Positions 43,495-52,972 are shown, counted from the stretch's first letter. The stretch: DNA of 64,000 nt from Pseudodesulfovibrio pelocollis (GCF_030282845.1 NZ_JASTWE010000016.1:1-64000), one strand, 5' to 3'. Made by a program: numbers and translations. Notes: generated by a model not told the origin, from the letters alone.

Positions 43495-44616
43495 ATGCGC
43501 AAGATTCCATACGGCAGGCAGCACATCAGCGAGGACGACATCCGCGCCGTGGCCGAGGCCCTCAAGTCCGACTACCTGACGACAGGCCCCCAGGTGGCCG
43601 AATTCGAGTCGAGCGTGGCCGCATGCTGCGGCGCGGGGCACGGTGTTGCCGTGGCCAACGGCACGGCCGCCCTGCACGCCGCCATGTTCGCCCTGAACAT
43701 CGGCCCCGGCGACGAAGTCATCGTCCCGCCCATGACCTTCGCGGCCACGGCCAACTGTGTCCTCTACATGGGAGCCACGCCGGTCTTTGCCGACGTCTGC
43801 CCGGACACCCTGCTCATTGATCCCGACAAGGTCCGGAAACGGGTCACGGACAGGACCAGGGCGATCATCGCCGTGGACTATGCGGGGCAGCCCTGCGACT
43901 GGAACACCCTGCGCGCATTGGCGGACAAACACGGGCTCTCCCTGGTGGCGGACGGCTGCCACGCCCTTGGCGGCACCTACCGGGGTGCCGGAGTCGGAAC
44001 CCTGGCCGACATGACCGTTTTCTCCTTTCACCCGGTCAAGCATGTGGCCACCGGCGAGGGCGGCATGATCATGACCGACCGTGACGACCTCGACCAGCGC
44101 CTGCGGCTCTTCCGAAACCACGGCATCACCACCGACGCCCGCTCCCGCGAGGAGACGGGCCAGTGGTTCTATGAAATGACCGAGCTTGGCTACAACTACC
44201 GCCTGACCGACATCCAGGCGGCGCTAGGCACCAGCCAGATGCGAAGGCTGCCAGACTTCCTCAAGCGCAGGCGCGAGATCGCGGCCTTCTACGACGAGCG
44301 CTTCGCCGGAACCCCGGTCCGCCCCCTGGCCGTGCGCGAGGACGTGGAACACGCCTACCATCTCTATGTCGTCCGCGTGCCTGATCGCGACCGGGTCTTC
44401 AACGAGCTTCGCGCGGCGGGCATCGGCGCGCAGGTGCACTACATCCCGGTCCATCTGCACCCCTACTACCGGAACACCCTGGGCACGGGCGAAGGGCTGT
44501 GCCCGGTGGCGGAAGAGGCGTACCGGCACATTCTCTCGATTCCCATGTTCCCCTCCCTGGAGCGGGACGACATGCGATACGTGGTCTCGACCCTGCTGGA
44601 GACAGTCCATGGCTGA
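43495..44616 (+). CDS. pseC: UDP-4-amino sugar aminotransferase, PseC
   Basis: A 373-residue DegT/DnrJ/EryC1-family PLP enzyme. DYLTTGPQVAEFE at the start, ANGTAALHAAMFAL, and the Schiff-base Lys in FSFHPVKHVATGEGGM are clear. It aminates the 4-keto product of PseB. It starts seven bases after the pseB stop and overlaps the aldo/keto reductase gene by eight bases. Confidence 0.92.
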   Translation: MRKIPYGRQHISEDDIRAVAEALKSDYLTTGPQVAEFESSVAACCGAGHGVAVANGTAALHAAMFALNIGPGDEVIVPPMTFAATANCVLYMGATPVFADVCPDTLLIDPDKVRKRVTDRTRAIIAVDYAGQPCDWNTLRALADKHGLSLVADGCHALGGTYRGAGVGTLADMTVFSFHPVKHVATGEGGMIMTDRDDLDQRLRLFRNHGITTDARSREETGQWFYEMTELGYNYRLTDIQAALGTSQMRRLPDFLKRRREIAAFYDERFAGTPVRPLAVREDVEHAYHLYVVRVPDRDRVFNELRAAGIGAQVHYIPVHLHPYYRNTLGTGEGLCPVAEEAYRHILSIPMFPSLERDDMRYVVSTLLETVHG

Positions 44617-45499
44617 CGCGCGCCTGATCCTCGGCACGGCCCAGCTGGGCATGCGATACGGCGTTGCCAACGATGGCGGGCAGCCCGACCATGCCGCGGC
44701 CATGGACATCGTCCGCACCGCCTGGGAAGGCGGCGTCCGCGAATTCGACACCGCCAGCAGCTACGGCGAGAGCGAGGCCGTTCTCGGCCGCATCCTGCAC
44801 GATCTCGGCATAGCCGACCGCGCACTGGTCAACAGCAAGCCGGACGCGCACTGGGACGGCACGGACATGGGCGCCCTGGACCGCGATCTGGACACGAGCC
44901 TGTCGCGCCTGGGCGTTGACCGGCTGCACACGCTCATCCTGCACAGGGAGTCGCTGCTTGGCGCATGGCCGCGCATGGCCCCTGGCCTCGCCCGCCTTGT
45001 GGACAGCGGCCGGGTCCAACGCATCGGCGTGTCCGTCTACACCCCCGGGGCCGCCCGGGACGCCCTGCTTCTGGACGGGCTTGACGTCGTTCAGATTCCC
45101 TCGAACCTCCTGGACAGGCGCTTCGAGATCGCGGGCATCCGCGAACTGGCCGATGAGCAGGGTAAGCACCTCCAGATTCGCAGCATCTATCTGCAAGGGC
45201 TGATTTTCATGACACCGCAGACACTGCCTGCGGACATGGACTTCGCGCAATCGGTGGTCCGCGATGTCCAGGCACTTTCATCCCGGATGGGGCTCGCCCC
45301 CCTTGAGGCGGCCTTGGGCTATGTCCGCAAGGCGTGGCCCGACAGCACCGTCCTTTTCGGGGCCGAAAAGGCTGCGCAGGTCCACGACAATCTCAAGGCA
45401 TGGCGCAGAGACGTTCCGGATATGCTGATCGACGAGGCCCGGAAGGTGTTCGCCGATCTTCCAGAAAAAATTCTCAACCCGTCACTGTGGGGAAGATGA
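44609..45499 (+). CDS. Aldo/keto reductase
   Basis: A 296-residue TIM-barrel reductase. DTASSYGESEAVLG holds the catalytic Asp and Tyr, VNSKPD the Lys and LILHRES the His. It is not a standard pseudaminate enzyme. Inside this operon it may reduce or modify the precursor or side group of the nonulosonic acid; the substrate is unknown. The start overlaps the pseC stop by eight bases and its stop overlaps the next start. Confidence 0.82.
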   Translation: MADARLILGTAQLGMRYGVANDGGQPDHAAAMDIVRTAWEGGVREFDTASSYGESEAVLGRILHDLGIADRALVNSKPDAHWDGTDMGALDRDLDTSLSRLGVDRLHTLILHRESLLGAWPRMAPGLARLVDSGRVQRIGVSVYTPGAARDALLLDGLDVVQIPSNLLDRRFEIAGIRELADEQGKHLQIRSIYLQGLIFMTPQTLPADMDFAQSVVRDVQALSSRMGLAPLEAALGYVRKAWPDSTVLFGAEKAAQVHDNLKAWRRDVPDMLIDEARKVFADLPEKILNPSLWGR

Positions 45500-46803
45500 T
45501 GAACCGTTCGCTGACGATGCAACAGCGCGCAGAAAAACGCATTCCAGGAATGACCCAGCTGCTGTCCAAGCATCCTGACCGCTTCACCCTTGGCGTGTGG
45601 CCGGGGTATTTCAGCAAGGCCAGCGGCGCGCATGTATGGGACCTGGATGGCAACAAGTTTCTCGACATGTCCATCGGCGGCATCGGCGCCACCGTGCTGG
45701 GTTACGCCGACCCCGACGTGGATCAGGCCGTCAGGCGGGCCATCGACGCGGGCGTGGCCTCCTCCCTCAACTGCGCCGAGGAAGTGGAACTGGCCGACCA
45801 GCTCTGCGAGCTGCATCCCTGGGCGGATCAGGTCCGCTTCGGCCGGGGCGGGGGCGAGACCATGGCCATGGCCGTGCGCATCGCCCGGGCCGCCACGGGC
45901 CGCGACAAGGTGGCATTCTGCGGCTATCACGGCTGGCACGACTGGTATCTCGCCGCCAACATCGGCACGGAAAACGCCCTGGGCGAACACCTCATCGCGG
46001 GCCTCAAGCCCACAGGCGTGCCCAAGGGGCTGGCCGGGACGGCCTTCCCCTTCCGCTACAACCGCATCGACGAGCTTGAGGCGATCATCGCGGCCCACGG
46101 CTCGGAGCTGGCCGCCATTGTCATGGAACCGATCCGCAACGAGGAACCGGCGCCGGGCTTCTTCACCTCGGTCAGGGCTCTGGCCGATTCGACAGGGGCC
46201 GTGCTCATCGTGGACGAAATCTCTGCTGGCCTGCGCTTCAACACCGGAGGGGCGCACATGGTCCTTTTCGATCAGCGCCCAGACATGGCCGTCTTTGCCA
46301 AGGCGCTTGGCAACGGCTACCCCGTCTCCGCTGTCATCGGCCGTCGATCCGTCATGGAGGCGGCCCGCTCCACCTTCATCAGTTCCACCAACTGGACCGA
46401 CCGCATCGGCCCAGTGGCCGCCCTGGCCACCCTGGAAAAACACCAGCGGACCGAAGCGGGCAAGCATCTGGTCAGAATCGGCACCCTGGTGCAGCAAGGC
46501 TGGGCCGAACTTGCCGCACGGCACGGGCTGGACATCCATGTGGGCGGCATCAAGCCCATGAGCCATTTCGCCTTTGACGGCGAGCATCCGCAGGAAAAGA
46601 AAGCCTATTTCATCCAATTGATGCTTGGGCAGGGCATCCTGGCCAGCAACCTCATGTACGCCATGCTGGCCCACACGGACGAGCACGTGGCCACCTACCT
46701 CGCCGCCTGCGACAAGGCGTTCTCCGTCATCGCCGCAGAGCGGGACGTTCCCTCGAAGCTCAAGGGCGCGCCCAGCGCCACGGGGTTTGGTCGGCTGGCA
46801 TGA
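45499..46803 (+). CDS. Glutamate-1-semialdehyde-2,1-aminomutase-like aminotransferase
   Basis: A 434-residue class III PLP aminotransferase. FCGYHGWHDWY, EPIRNEEPAPGF, LIVDEISAGLRF and the Schiff-base Lys in VFAKALGNGYP fit the family. It differs from HemL in sitting within a sugar operon and in its C-terminal part. Related proteins occur beside SpsF-type cytidylyltransferases in nonulosonic acid clusters, but the substrate is unknown. ATG at 45499 has the better ribosome spacing (GGGGA); ATG at 45496 is possible. It overlaps the cytidylyltransferase start by four bases. Confidence 0.82.
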   Translation: MNRSLTMQQRAEKRIPGMTQLLSKHPDRFTLGVWPGYFSKASGAHVWDLDGNKFLDMSIGGIGATVLGYADPDVDQAVRRAIDAGVASSLNCAEEVELADQLCELHPWADQVRFGRGGGETMAMAVRIARAATGRDKVAFCGYHGWHDWYLAANIGTENALGEHLIAGLKPTGVPKGLAGTAFPFRYNRIDELEAIIAAHGSELAAIVMEPIRNEEPAPGFFTSVRALADSTGAVLIVDEISAGLRFNTGGAHMVLFDQRPDMAVFAKALGNGYPVSAVIGRRSVMEAARSTFISSTNWTDRIGPVAALATLEKHQRTEAGKHLVRIGTLVQQGWAELAARHGLDIHVGGIKPMSHFAFDGEHPQEKKAYFIQLMLGQGILASNLMYAMLAHTDEHVATYLAACDKAFSVIAAERDVPSKLKGAPSATGFGRLA

Positions 46804-47564
46804 GCGAGCAGGTCACGGCCATCGTGCAGGCGCGCATGGGCTCGTCGCGGCTGCCGGGCAAGATCCTCAAGCCCGTGCTGGGCCGCCCGCTGCTCGCCCA
46901 CGAGATCGAGCGGCTCAAACGGTGCACGAGCCTGAGGGAAATCGTGCTCGCCACTTCCGACCAGCCCGGGGACGATTCCGTGGCCGCCCTCGGGGCCGAA
47001 CTCGGCGTCCATATATTCCGGGGCAGCGAGTCGGACGTGCTGGACCGCTACACGCAGGCGGCCAGGGCCTTTGATGCCCGGAACGTCATGCGCGTCACCG
47101 GCGACTGCCCCCTCATCGAACCGGCCATCTGCGACCGCACCGTCGCCAGCTTCTTCGACGCGGAAGCGGATTACATCACCACCCCGCCCCGGGTGGCCGA
47201 GGGGCTGGACTGCGAAGTCTTCACCCGCGCCGCCCTGGAAACCGCGTGGACCGAAGCCCGACGCCCCTCGGAGCGCGAGCATGTGACCCTCTTCATCCGC
47301 AACCGCCCGGATCGCTTCAGATGCCTTGAAACGCCGCATGATTCCGATGACAGCGGCTACCGCGTCACCGTGGACGAGCCCGAAGACCTGACCGTGGTCA
47401 CGGCGATCCTCGAAGCCCTTGTCCCGCTGCACGGGCTGGCGTTCACCTTTTCCCACGTCCGGGACTTTCTCGACGCGCACCCGGAGATCCGCGCCCTCAA
47501 CAGCGACATCGTCCGCAACGAGGGGCTGATCAAGTCCCTGCGCCAGGAGGACGCCACCTCATGA
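46800..47564 (+). CDS. SpsF-type cytidylyltransferase
   Basis: A 254-residue nucleotidyltransferase. VTAIVQARMGSSRLPGKILKPVLGRPLL is the nucleotide-binding start and RVTGDCPLIEP the metal-binding stretch. It resembles B. subtilis SpsF and not the PseF/NeuA branch, but in this operon it is the only candidate to activate the nonulosonic acid with CMP. It overlaps both neighbours by four bases. Confidence 0.82.
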   Translation: MSEQVTAIVQARMGSSRLPGKILKPVLGRPLLAHEIERLKRCTSLREIVLATSDQPGDDSVAALGAELGVHIFRGSESDVLDRYTQAARAFDARNVMRVTGDCPLIEPAICDRTVASFFDAEADYITTPPRVAEGLDCEVFTRAALETAWTEARRPSEREHVTLFIRNRPDRFRCLETPHDSDDSGYRVTVDEPEDLTVVTAILEALVPLHGLAFTFSHVRDFLDAHPEIRALNSDIVRNEGLIKSLRQEDATS

Positions 47565-48598
47565 GCATCGGGCTGCTGACCATCCGCGCCGACAGCTCGC
47601 CGACCATGGGCACCGGCCACGTCATGCGCATGATCGCCCTGGGGCAGGCGTGGCAGGATCGCGGCGGCCGGGTCCGCCTCATGGGCTCTGTCGGCGCACT
47701 TGAGGACCGCATCCGCGCCGAGGGATTCGACTTCATCGCCCTGAACGCCCCCCATCCCGACTCCGAAGACCTCGCCCTGGTCACTGCCCACATGCGAAAA
47801 GGCGACTGGCTGGCCATCGACGGCTACCACTTCGACTCCGCCTACCAGAAGGCGCTCCTTGACGCCGGGTTCCGCACCCTGGTCATGGACGACATCTGCG
47901 AGCGAAATCAATACTTTGCAACCGTCTTGCTCAACCAGAACCACGGGGCGGACGCATACCAATATCAAATCAACGAGGACGCCGCCCTGCTCCTGGGCAC
48001 GCGCTTCACGCTCCTGCGGCGGGAGTTCCGCACCGCCGAACCCCGCAAGGACTCCACCCCGGCAAAGGCCGGAAACATCCTCGTCACCCTGGGCGGGGCC
48101 GACCCGGACAACGTCACCAGCGCCGTGCTTGCCGCCATCGCCTCCCTCAAAGACGATTCGCTCCGGGTGAAGGTCGTGGCCGGTGCCGCAAACCCGCACC
48201 TGGACCGGCTCCGAGATGACATGACCGACCTCCCCTGCCCGGCGGAACTGCTGACCGATGTCCGGGACATGCCAGGCCTGATGGCCTGGGCCGACCTGGC
48301 CGTGACCGCCGCAGGCTCCACCTGCTGGGAACTCTGCCGCATGGGGGTGCCCATGCTCGCCCTGCAGACGGCCGCCAACCAAATGGATGTGGGAGCTAGA
48401 TTAAATGAATCCGGCGTGGCAATCTCATTAGACGCCATCAACAAAATCCATCAAAACAACCTTGAAATAACTCTCCATAGATTGATACACGACAAAACCG
48501 TCCGCAATTACTCGTCAAATGTGGCGCAAACCTTAGTTGACAGCAATGGTCCGGAAAGAGTAGTTAATTTTCTTTTAAATAATGAGGATTTCGAATGA
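47561..48598 (+). CDS. pseG: UDP-2,4-diacetamido-2,4,6-trideoxy-altropyranose hydrolase, PseG
   Basis: A 345-residue GT-B-like hydrolase that removes UDP before PseI acts. RADSSPTMGTGHVMRMIALGQAW contains the GTGH catalytic His, and LGGADPDNVT and AAGSTCWELCRMGVPML follow as in PseG. The last 65 codons (from about 48390) turn abruptly AT-rich and use codons unlike the rest of the gene, suggesting a recombination junction. It overlaps the methyltransferase by four bases. Confidence 0.9.
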   Translation: MSIGLLTIRADSSPTMGTGHVMRMIALGQAWQDRGGRVRLMGSVGALEDRIRAEGFDFIALNAPHPDSEDLALVTAHMRKGDWLAIDGYHFDSAYQKALLDAGFRTLVMDDICERNQYFATVLLNQNHGADAYQYQINEDAALLLGTRFTLLRREFRTAEPRKDSTPAKAGNILVTLGGADPDNVTSAVLAAIASLKDDSLRVKVVAGAANPHLDRLRDDMTDLPCPAELLTDVRDMPGLMAWADLAVTAAGSTCWELCRMGVPMLALQTAANQMDVGARLNESGVAISLDAINKIHQNNLEITLHRLIHDKTVRNYSSNVAQTLVDSNGPERVVNFLLNNEDFE

Positions 48599-49365
48599 AA
48601 CCGGATAATATTCAACAATTTTGGGAGCAGAGAGGCAGTCTTGGCGACAGTGCAGGCAGTCAAGATGTATTGGCAAAAAAAATTGAGATGAAAGCCATAT
48701 CTCAATATATTAATGATGGCATGACTATTCTTGAGACTGGCTGTGGCAACGGCCTTACGGCAATCGAATTGGCCACGAAGTTTAAAGTAACTATTCATGC
48801 ATTTGACTATGCATCAAGCATGATCACAGATGCAGTCAAACGACAAAATGAATGCTCTGACAGATTATTGGGCAAGATTATTTTCCAAAAAAAAGACATC
48901 ACGACCGAGCTTTTTGACGATACGCTTTATGACATTGCTATAACGGAACGAATGTTGATCAACTTATCCAGTTGGGAAGACCAGGAAAAGATAATCCGGG
49001 TCATAACGGCAAAGCTTAAACCCGGTGGACGTTATTTGATGTGCGAGGCGAGCACAAAGGGATTACAAGAAATTAACGCAATGCGAATAGGTTTGGGTCT
49101 CTCTGAGATCAATCCCCCGTGGCACAATCTCTATATTGACGACGCCAAGGTCGAACAACTGGTAATCCCAGGAGTCATATTAAAACAAGTCGATCATTTT
49201 TCTGCAACCTATTACTTCCTAAGCAGAGTTGTAAACGCTTGGCTTGCAAAAAATGATGGGATACCACCTGATTACAACGCCCCCATAAACCAACTGGCTG
49301 CACAACTCCCTCCCATGGGAACTTGTGCTCAGAACAAAATATGGGTCTGGGAAAAACAACAATAG
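48595..49365 (+). CDS. SAM-dependent methyltransferase, AT-rich cassette gene
   Basis: A 256-residue class I methyltransferase. ILETGCGNGLTAIEL is motif I and AITERMLINLSSWEDQEKII the middle of the fold. Base composition and codons (ATA, TTA, AAA) differ sharply from neighbours. It lies between pseG and pseI, so it may methylate the nonulosonic acid or its precursor. The start overlaps the pseG stop by four bases and pseI starts 11 bases later, so it sits in the operon as a clean cassette. Confidence 0.8.
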   Translation: MKPDNIQQFWEQRGSLGDSAGSQDVLAKKIEMKAISQYINDGMTILETGCGNGLTAIELATKFKVTIHAFDYASSMITDAVKRQNECSDRLLGKIIFQKKDITTELFDDTLYDIAITERMLINLSSWEDQEKIIRVITAKLKPGGRYLMCEASTKGLQEINAMRIGLGLSEINPPWHNLYIDDAKVEQLVIPGVILKQVDHFSATYYFLSRVVNAWLAKNDGIPPDYNAPINQLAAQLPPMGTCAQNKIWVWEKQQ

Positions 49366-49376
49366 AAGGCAATACG

Positions 49377-50411
49377 ATGTTTTTCCATTCACTTGGGATT
49401 AATCCCAATCTATGTTTTATTGTTGCGGAGTTGTCTGGCAACCACAACCAAGATTTAAATAGTGCCATACGGTTAATCCACGCGGCCCACGCCGCCGGGG
49501 CAGACGCGGTCAAGCTCCAGACCTACACGCCGGACACCATCACTCTGGACTGCGACAACGAATATTTCCGCATCAAGGGCACAATCTGGGATGGGCGTAC
49601 CCTGCATGACCTCTACGGCGAGGCCCACACCCCGTGGGAGTGGCAACCGAAGCTCAAGGCCGTGGCCGACTCGCTGGGGATCATGCTCTTCTCCACCCCC
49701 TTTGACTTCACGGCCGTGGACTTTCTGGAAACCATGGATGTGCCCTGCCACAAGATCGCTTCCTTCGAGATCGTGGACCTGCCCCTCATAAGAAAGGTGG
49801 CGGCCACGGGCAAACCGGTGATCATGTCCACGGGCATGGCCAGCGAGGCGGAGATCGAGGAGGCGGTGACCGCCTTCAGGGGCGCGGGCGGTTCCGAACT
49901 GGTTCTGCTCAAATGCACCTCGGCCTACCCCGCCCCGCCCGAGGAAATGAACCTGAGGACCATCCCCTATCTGGCCGAGCGCTTTGGCGTGGTGGCCGGG
50001 CTGTCCGATCACACCCTGGGCATCGACATGCCCATCGCCGCCGTGGCCCTGGGCGCCCGGGTAATCGAAAAGCACCTGTGCCTCTCCCGCGATCTCGGCG
50101 GGCCGGACGCCGCTTTTTCCCTTGAGCCCGAAGAGTTCGCGGCCATGGTCCGCAGCGTGCGCAACGTGGAAAAAGGACTTGGCACCGTCTGCTTCGAACT
50201 GACCGAAAAGCAGAAGGCGAGTGCCGTGTTCCGCCGCTCCCTCTTTGCGGCGCAGGACATCAAGGCAGGCGAGACGCTGACCCCGGACAACGTCCGGTCC
50301 GTCCGCCCCGGCCACGGCCTGCACCCCAAACATTTCGACGACATCATCGGCCAAACGGCCAAAGCGGCCATCAGGAAGGGCACGCCCCTGTCCTGGGAAC
50401 TCATCAACTGA
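49377..50411 (+). CDS. pseI: Pseudaminic acid synthase, PseI
   Basis: A 344-residue NeuB-family enzyme that condenses phosphoenolpyruvate with the 6-deoxy-AltdiNAc sugar. FIVAELSGNHNQDLNSA starts the barrel. ADAVKLQTYTPDTITLD, FSTPFDFTAVDFLE and VIEKHLCLSRDLGGPDAAFSL contain the PEP and metal ligands, and a SAF/antifreeze-like domain closes the protein (SLFAAQDIKAGETLTPDNVRSVRPG). The first 35 codons are AT-rich like the methyltransferase gene; composition switches near 49480. ATG at 49377 has AGAAGG upstream. Confidence 0.92.
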   Translation: MFFHSLGINPNLCFIVAELSGNHNQDLNSAIRLIHAAHAAGADAVKLQTYTPDTITLDCDNEYFRIKGTIWDGRTLHDLYGEAHTPWEWQPKLKAVADSLGIMLFSTPFDFTAVDFLETMDVPCHKIASFEIVDLPLIRKVAATGKPVIMSTGMASEAEIEEAVTAFRGAGGSELVLLKCTSAYPAPPEEMNLRTIPYLAERFGVVAGLSDHTLGIDMPIAAVALGARVIEKHLCLSRDLGGPDAAFSLEPEEFAAMVRSVRNVEKGLGTVCFELTEKQKASAVFRRSLFAAQDIKAGETLTPDNVRSVRPGHGLHPKHFDDIIGQTAKAAIRKGTPLSWELIN

Positions 50412-50433
50412 CCAGCACACCGGAATCAAGACC

Positions 50434-51609
50434 ATGAGCGACAACAAGAAATTCCCCGAAGTGGAGCGATGCTGCCGATGCGTCCTGCCCATCACCTGGG
50501 AGACCGTCCATTTCGACGACCAGGGCGTGTGCAACATCTGCCGCAACTGGGAAGAGAAATACCACGACGTGGACTGGACGCAGCGGCGCAGGGATCTTGA
50601 CCTCGTCTGCCGGGAGGCCCGGGACGAGGCCAAGGCCAGGGGCAACAAGTATGACTGCATCCTCCCCTTCTCCGGCGGCAAGGACTCGACCTACACCCTG
50701 TATTACGTCGTCAAGGAACTTGGGCTGCGGCCGCTGGTGGTCTCCTTTGACCACGGTTTCTACCGCCCCCGGACCCTGGAGAACAGGCAGCGCACCTTTC
50801 GGACCCTCGGCGTCGATGTCCTAAGCTTCACGCCCAACTGGCATGTGACCAAGAAACTGATGCTCGAATCCCTGATCCGCAAGGGGGATTTCTGCTGGCA
50901 CTGCCACGCCGGGGTGTTCGTCTACCCCATGCAGGAGGCGGTGCGTCAGAACGTGCCCCTGGTCATCTGGGGCGAAGGCGGCGGGGAATACGAGGCGTAT
51001 TTCCGCTTCCAGCAGCTTGAGGAGACGGACGAATGGAAATACAACCGCCGCATCATCATGGGCATGCGGGCGGAAGACATGGCTGGGTTCATCGGCGTTG
51101 ACCTGGAAGAACTCGGCCCCTTCATCTACCCGGAAAAATCCGAGCTGGAGCGGGTGGGCGTGAAAAGCCTCCCCCTGGGAAATTTCACCCCTTGGAACGT
51201 CCAGGAGAACGTGGCCATCATCGAAAAGGAACTGGGCTGGAAAAAGGACTTCATGGAGTCCGCCTTCCACGAGCCGACCTATGAGAAGATCGAATGCCAG
51301 TTCGAGGGAATGCGCGATTACGTCAAGTTCCTCAAGCGCGGTTTCTCGCGCATGACGCACCTGATGACGCTGGACATCCGCCACGGTCGCGTGGGCAGGG
51401 ACGAGGCCATGAAGCACATCCGTGAACACGAATGGCGCAAGCCGAGAAGCCTGGAAGTTTTCCTGGAATACCTCGACCTCAGCGAGCCGGAATTTCACGA
51501 GATCGTGGCCAGACACCTGATAAAGCCCGCCCCGGTCATCGATCCCGCCGACATTCCCTACGGCGAAAAGCTCTGGGACCAGGACCAGTGGTTCAGGGAG
51601 AAGAAATGA
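50434..51609 (+). CDS. N-acetyl sugar amidotransferase (WbpG/PseA family)
   Basis: A 391-residue enzyme. Two Cys pairs (CRC and CNIC) form a zinc site near the start. PFSGGKDSTYTLYYVVKELG at about residue 76 is the N-type ATP-pyrophosphatase loop. WHCHAGVFVYP and IWGEGGGEYE follow as in WbpG. Family members convert an N-acetyl group into an acetamidino group with ammonia from a HisH/HisF-like pair, which is encoded directly downstream. This predicts an amidino-modified pseudaminic acid. It overlaps hisH by four bases. Confidence 0.9.
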   Translation: MSDNKKFPEVERCCRCVLPITWETVHFDDQGVCNICRNWEEKYHDVDWTQRRRDLDLVCREARDEAKARGNKYDCILPFSGGKDSTYTLYYVVKELGLRPLVVSFDHGFYRPRTLENRQRTFRTLGVDVLSFTPNWHVTKKLMLESLIRKGDFCWHCHAGVFVYPMQEAVRQNVPLVIWGEGGGEYEAYFRFQQLEETDEWKYNRRIIMGMRAEDMAGFIGVDLEELGPFIYPEKSELERVGVKSLPLGNFTPWNVQENVAIIEKELGWKKDFMESAFHEPTYEKIECQFEGMRDYVKFLKRGFSRMTHLMTLDIRHGRVGRDEAMKHIREHEWRKPRSLEVFLEYLDLSEPEFHEIVARHLIKPAPVIDPADIPYGEKLWDQDQWFREKK

Positions 51610-52214
51610 AAATCGGCGTTGTGAACATATCCATAGGCAACGTGGGGTCCGTGCTGGAGGCGTTCCGATTTCTCCGCCACGATGCGGTAGCCGTGAGCGA
51701 CCCGACCATGCTTGAGGGTTGCGACCTGCTGGCCCTGGCCGGGGTCGGCAACTACAGCACGGCCATGGGCAAGCTGACGACCCTCGGCTTTGCCGCCGAG
51801 CTTGACAGGCTGGTGAAGGCGGGCACCCCCCTGCTCGGCATCTGCCTTGGCATGCAGCTCTTTGCCGACCAGGGCTTCGAGGACGGCGTCACCAAGGGAT
51901 TCGGCTGGCTGCCGGGCACGGTGGAAAAGATCAGCTCGACCCGGGCCAAGATTCCGCACATGGGCTGGAACACGGTCAACCCCGTGCGGCCCGAGCTTTT
52001 CGAGGGCATTGAGAACAGCACCTTCTACTTCATGCACAGCTATCACTTCCTGGCCGCCAACCCGGAAGATGTCATCGCCACCGTGACCTACGACGACACA
52101 AAGCTCGTGGCCGCAGTCAAAAGGGACAATGTCTACGGCGTCCAGTTCCACCCGGAAAAGAGTCAGGGGGACGGTCTGCGCTTCCTCAAAAACCTCCTGG
52201 AGAGCATCGCATGA
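51606..52214 (+). CDS. HisH-like glutaminase of the sugar amidotransferase
   Basis: A 202-residue class I glutamine amidotransferase. LLGICLGMQLFADQGFED holds the nucleophilic Cys and YGVQFHPEKSQGDG the His-Glu pair. It is the HisH2-type partner in sugar amidination rather than in histidine synthesis, as judged from context: no other his gene is nearby. It overlaps both neighbours by four bases. Confidence 0.88.
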   Translation: MKIGVVNISIGNVGSVLEAFRFLRHDAVAVSDPTMLEGCDLLALAGVGNYSTAMGKLTTLGFAAELDRLVKAGTPLLGICLGMQLFADQGFEDGVTKGFGWLPGTVEKISSTRAKIPHMGWNTVNPVRPELFEGIENSTFYFMHSYHFLAANPEDVIATVTYDDTKLVAAVKRDNVYGVQFHPEKSQGDGLRFLKNLLESIA

Positions 52215-52972
52215 TCGCCAAAAGGATCATTCCCCTCTTCCTGCTCAAGGGCGGGCGGCTGGTCAAGGGCACCCAGTTCTCCGGCCCCTTCGTGGATGTG
52301 GGCGACCCCCTGTCCCAGGCCATGATCTACGACGCCCAGGGTGCCGAGGAAATCGCCATGGTGGACATCGAGGCCACCAGCCAGGGGCGCTGCATCGACG
52401 CTGGCGTCATCAACGCCATGATCCGCAAGTGCAGGCTGCCCATCAGCGCGGGCGGCGGCATCTCCACCCTGGCCCAGGCCAACGCCTGCTTCGCAGCGGG
52501 TGCCGACAAGATAATCGTCAACACCGGCGCAGTCGCCAACCCGGAATTTGTCCGCCAACTCGCCCGCGAATTCGGCGCGCAATCCATCGTGGCCTCGGTC
52601 GATTTCAGGCGCCACGGCGAGGCCCTGGTCCCCTACACCAACTCGGGCACGACGCGGCTCGACCGCGACCTCGCCCCCCTGCTCCAGGAACTCGTCGAGG
52701 CCGGGGCGGGCGAGATCATCCTGACCTCCATAGACCGCGAAGGCACCCTTTCCGGCCCGGATCTCGAGGTGTACGCATCCCTGACCGCCAAGCTCCCGGT
52801 GCCGCTCATCGCCTCGGGCGGCATCGGCTCCTACGACGACATGGTGGATCTGTTCCGCCAGTCCGACTGCTCGGCCTGCGCCCTGGGCAAGATGCTCGTG
52901 CTGCGCGACTACGACATCGTCAGAATCAAGGCCTACCTGACCGGCCGAAAAATCCCCGTGCGGGATGCCTGA
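52211..52972 (+). CDS. HisF-like ammonia-channel subunit of the sugar amidotransferase
   Basis: A 253-residue TIM barrel. VDIEATSQGRCIDAGVI, ISAGGGISTLAQANACFAAGADKIIVNT and LIASGGIGSYDDMVDLF are typical of HisF. The first catalytic Asp of true HisF (in its CLDxxxGRVVKG strand) is missing: here the strand reads PLFLLKGGRLVKG. The second Asp (ASVDFRRHG) remains. This fits a HisF2 paralogue that delivers ammonia to the WbpG-type enzyme and does not make imidazole. It overlaps the GNAT gene by eight bases. Confidence 0.88.
   Translation: MIAKRIIPLFLLKGGRLVKGTQFSGPFVDVGDPLSQAMIYDAQGAEEIAMVDIEATSQGRCIDAGVINAMIRKCRLPISAGGGISTLAQANACFAAGADKIIVNTGAVANPEFVRQLAREFGAQSIVASVDFRRHGEALVPYTNSGTTRLDRDLAPLLQELVEAGAGEIILTSIDREGTLSGPDLEVYASLTAKLPVPLIASGGIGSYDDMVDLFRQSDCSACALGKMLVLRDYDIVRIKAYLTGRKIPVRDA

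Noticed and set aside
51606-52972. HisH and HisF as part of histidine biosynthesis
   Set aside because: No other his genes are near, HisF lacks the first catalytic Asp, and the pair overlaps a sugar amidotransferase gene.
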